Origin: an uncultured Clostridia bacterium
GTDB lineage: Bacteria > Bacillota > Clostridia > TANB77 > CAG-508
Assembly (NCBI GenBank): GCA_944388615.1
Contig: CALXJL010000078.1
Coordinates: 1 to 6,525, forward strand
Length of the DNA stretch: 6,525 bases
Direction of reading: 5' to 3'
Shown piece by piece: positions 5,888 through 6,525 of the stretch (positions within the stretch are counted from its first letter, which is position 1; every line of letters begins with the position of its first letter). Position numbers and translations under genes: made by a program. The notes beneath the pieces were generated by a model, which worked only from the letters and a program-made list of their open reading frames with translations, ran no database searches and was not told the DNA's origin.

Positions 5888-6273
5888 CAAACTCCTTGCT
5901 TTTCCCATCTTAACATTCTTACTTCAGAACATATATGGATTAACTCGTCTTTCTGAGCTTTACAAGTAGTATCTACGACAGCAATCCATCCAAGCTTATC
6001 GTAGTATTCCAATGCTTCGTGAACTAGTTTCTCGAACTCGATACTAGCTTCATTAGTATTAGCAAATTTCAGTGTATACTTACCATATGACACCTTAATT
6101 TTTTCTTCTTTTGAGAACTCCACTCTTAATATTTCTTTAAAGAGACCATATAGTTTGATTACTGCGTCTGCTCTTACCATAAACCGCCACATTGGAACGG
6201 CTATCTTAATGATTATAAAAGCAATCAAAAAGATAATGAAACCGATAAAAAATGCAAAGAATTGTTGTAACAT
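5887..6273 (-). CDS. Small single-pass membrane protein of unknown function
   Basis: I do not recognise this 128-residue protein. It begins with one strongly hydrophobic segment (about residues 4-27, FFAFFIGFIIFLIAFIIIKI and on), without a cleavage site or lipobox cysteine. A charged, probably cytoplasmic domain of about 95 residues follows, including MWRFMVRADAVIKLYGLFKE, KVSYGKYTLKFANTNEASIE, LGWIAVVDTTCKAQKDE and a C-terminal MLRWEKQGV. The gene is surely real: it has a perfect AGGAGG (6281-6286) seven bases before the ATG, a near-consensus promoter and a strong terminator touching its stop codon. Its codons end in G or C clearly more often than those of recA or scpA (for example GAG, AAG, ATC, TTC, GAC), which suggests a different origin or different expression constraints. 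It stands alone, convergent with scpA and downstream of tRNA-Phe on the same strand. A horizontally acquired or phage-related gene is possible but not shown. Confidence 0.85.
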   Translation of the reverse strand: MLQQFFAFFIGFIIFLIAFIIIKIAVPMWRFMVRADAVIKLYGLFKEILRVEFSKEEKIKVSYGKYTLKFANTNEASIEFEKLVHEALEYYDKLGWIAVVDTTCKAQKDELIHICSEVRMLRWEKQGV

Positions 6274-6317
6274 AAAATAACCTCCTGATACAAATTTAAT
6301 AATAGTTACATAATTAT

Positions 6318-6346
6318 ATTATACATGATTTTACATAAAATTGCAA
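6318..6346 (-). promoter_or_regulatory. Promoter of the minus-strand membrane protein gene
   Basis: On the minus strand TTGCAA (6346-6341) and a perfect TATAAT (6323-6318) are separated by exactly 17 bases. Transcription would start near 6311, giving a leader of just under 40 bases that contains the AGGAGG site. The tRNA terminator lies upstream of it, so the gene is transcribed independently of tRNA-Phe. Confidence 0.8.
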
Positions 6347-6377
6347 TTTTTTTAAGAAGTTGCTTTTTTAAGTAACC

Positions 6378-6404
6378 AAAAAATCGACCTTTTACAGTCG
6401 ATTT
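6378..6404 (-). terminator. Terminator downstream of tRNA-Phe
   Basis: On the minus strand the 8-bp perfect stem AAATCGAC/GTCGATTT (6404-6397 with 6388-6381) has an eight-base loop and runs into a six-T tract (6383-6378) that overlaps the end of the stem. It lies about 36 bases after the 3' end of the tRNA and should end that transcript. Confidence 0.8.
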
Positions 6405-6439
6405 AATCGTTTTTCGTCTAGTGTGACGATATTATCTTT

Positions 6440-6515
6440 TGGTGCCTTGACCTGGAATCGAACCAGGGACACAAGGATTTTCAGTCCTTTGCTCTACCAA
6501 CTGAGCTATCAAGGC
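6440..6515 (-). tRNA. tRNA-Phe (anticodon GAA), CCA encoded
   Basis: Read on the minus strand from 6515, the gene folds into a complete cloverleaf. It has a 7-bp acceptor stem GCCTTGA/TCAAGGC, D stem GCTC/GAGC with loop AGTTGGTA, anticodon stem AAGGA/TCCTT with loop CTGAAAA, variable loop GTGTC, and T stem CCTGG/CCAGG with loop TTCGATT. Bases 34-36 of the loop are GAA, reading UUU and UUC codons for phenylalanine. The body is 73 bases with discriminator A, and the CCA end is encoded (6442-6440). All stems are perfectly paired. Its promoter must lie to the right of the window; it may be the last gene of a tRNA cluster. Confidence 0.97.
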
Positions 6516-6525
6516 ATATTAAAAT

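Noticed and set aside
1..6525. CRISPR array, insertion sequence, riboswitch or attachment-site repeat
   Set aside because: I saw no regularly spaced repeats, transposase or integrase fragments or recognisable riboswitch cores. I looked for a duplicated tRNA 3' end as a sign of integration and saw none inside the window, though one could lie outside it.

Overview
The window comes from an AT-rich, low-GC Gram-positive bacterium of the Bacillota. It is most likely an endospore-forming member of the Clostridia, because it carries spoVG and spoVS and uses strong AGGAGG ribosome binding sites with sigma-A-type promoters. The host is inferred from gene content and base composition only; no species can be named.

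Layout, left to right. (1) The 3' part of spoVG (1-228) ends at a hairpin terminator (235-264). (2) ymdB (348-1121) has a candidate promoter at 277-306. (3) spoVS (1254-1517) has a good promoter at 1179-1207 and a terminator at 1536-1572. (4) A membrane-anchored family 5 extracellular solute-binding protein (1639-3234) has its own promoter at 1585-1613 and no transporter partners in view. (5) A recA-recX-scpA run (3329-5635) has gaps of about 20 bases and starts from a near-consensus promoter (3246-3273) followed by a degenerate LexA box (3284-3297). (6) A convergent intergenic region (5636-5866) holds a terminator-like hairpin and a second structured inverted repeat. (7) On the minus strand lie an unrecognised small membrane protein gene (5887-6273), with complete promoter, ribosome binding site and terminator, and a tRNA-Phe gene (6440-6515) with its own terminator (6378-6404).

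Most of the window is conserved housekeeping and sporulation DNA: recombination (RecA, RecX), chromosome condensation (ScpA), and the developmental regulators SpoVG, YmdB and SpoVS. YmdB and SpoVS are neighbours, as in Bacillus subtilis, but the usual upstream partner gene rny is not beside ymdB. scpA is not followed by scpB.

I found no convincing undescribed multi-gene system. The parts most worth a second look are the right end, where an orphan membrane protein of different codon use sits between scpA and a tRNA gene, and the non-lipoprotein solute-binding protein between spoVS and recA.
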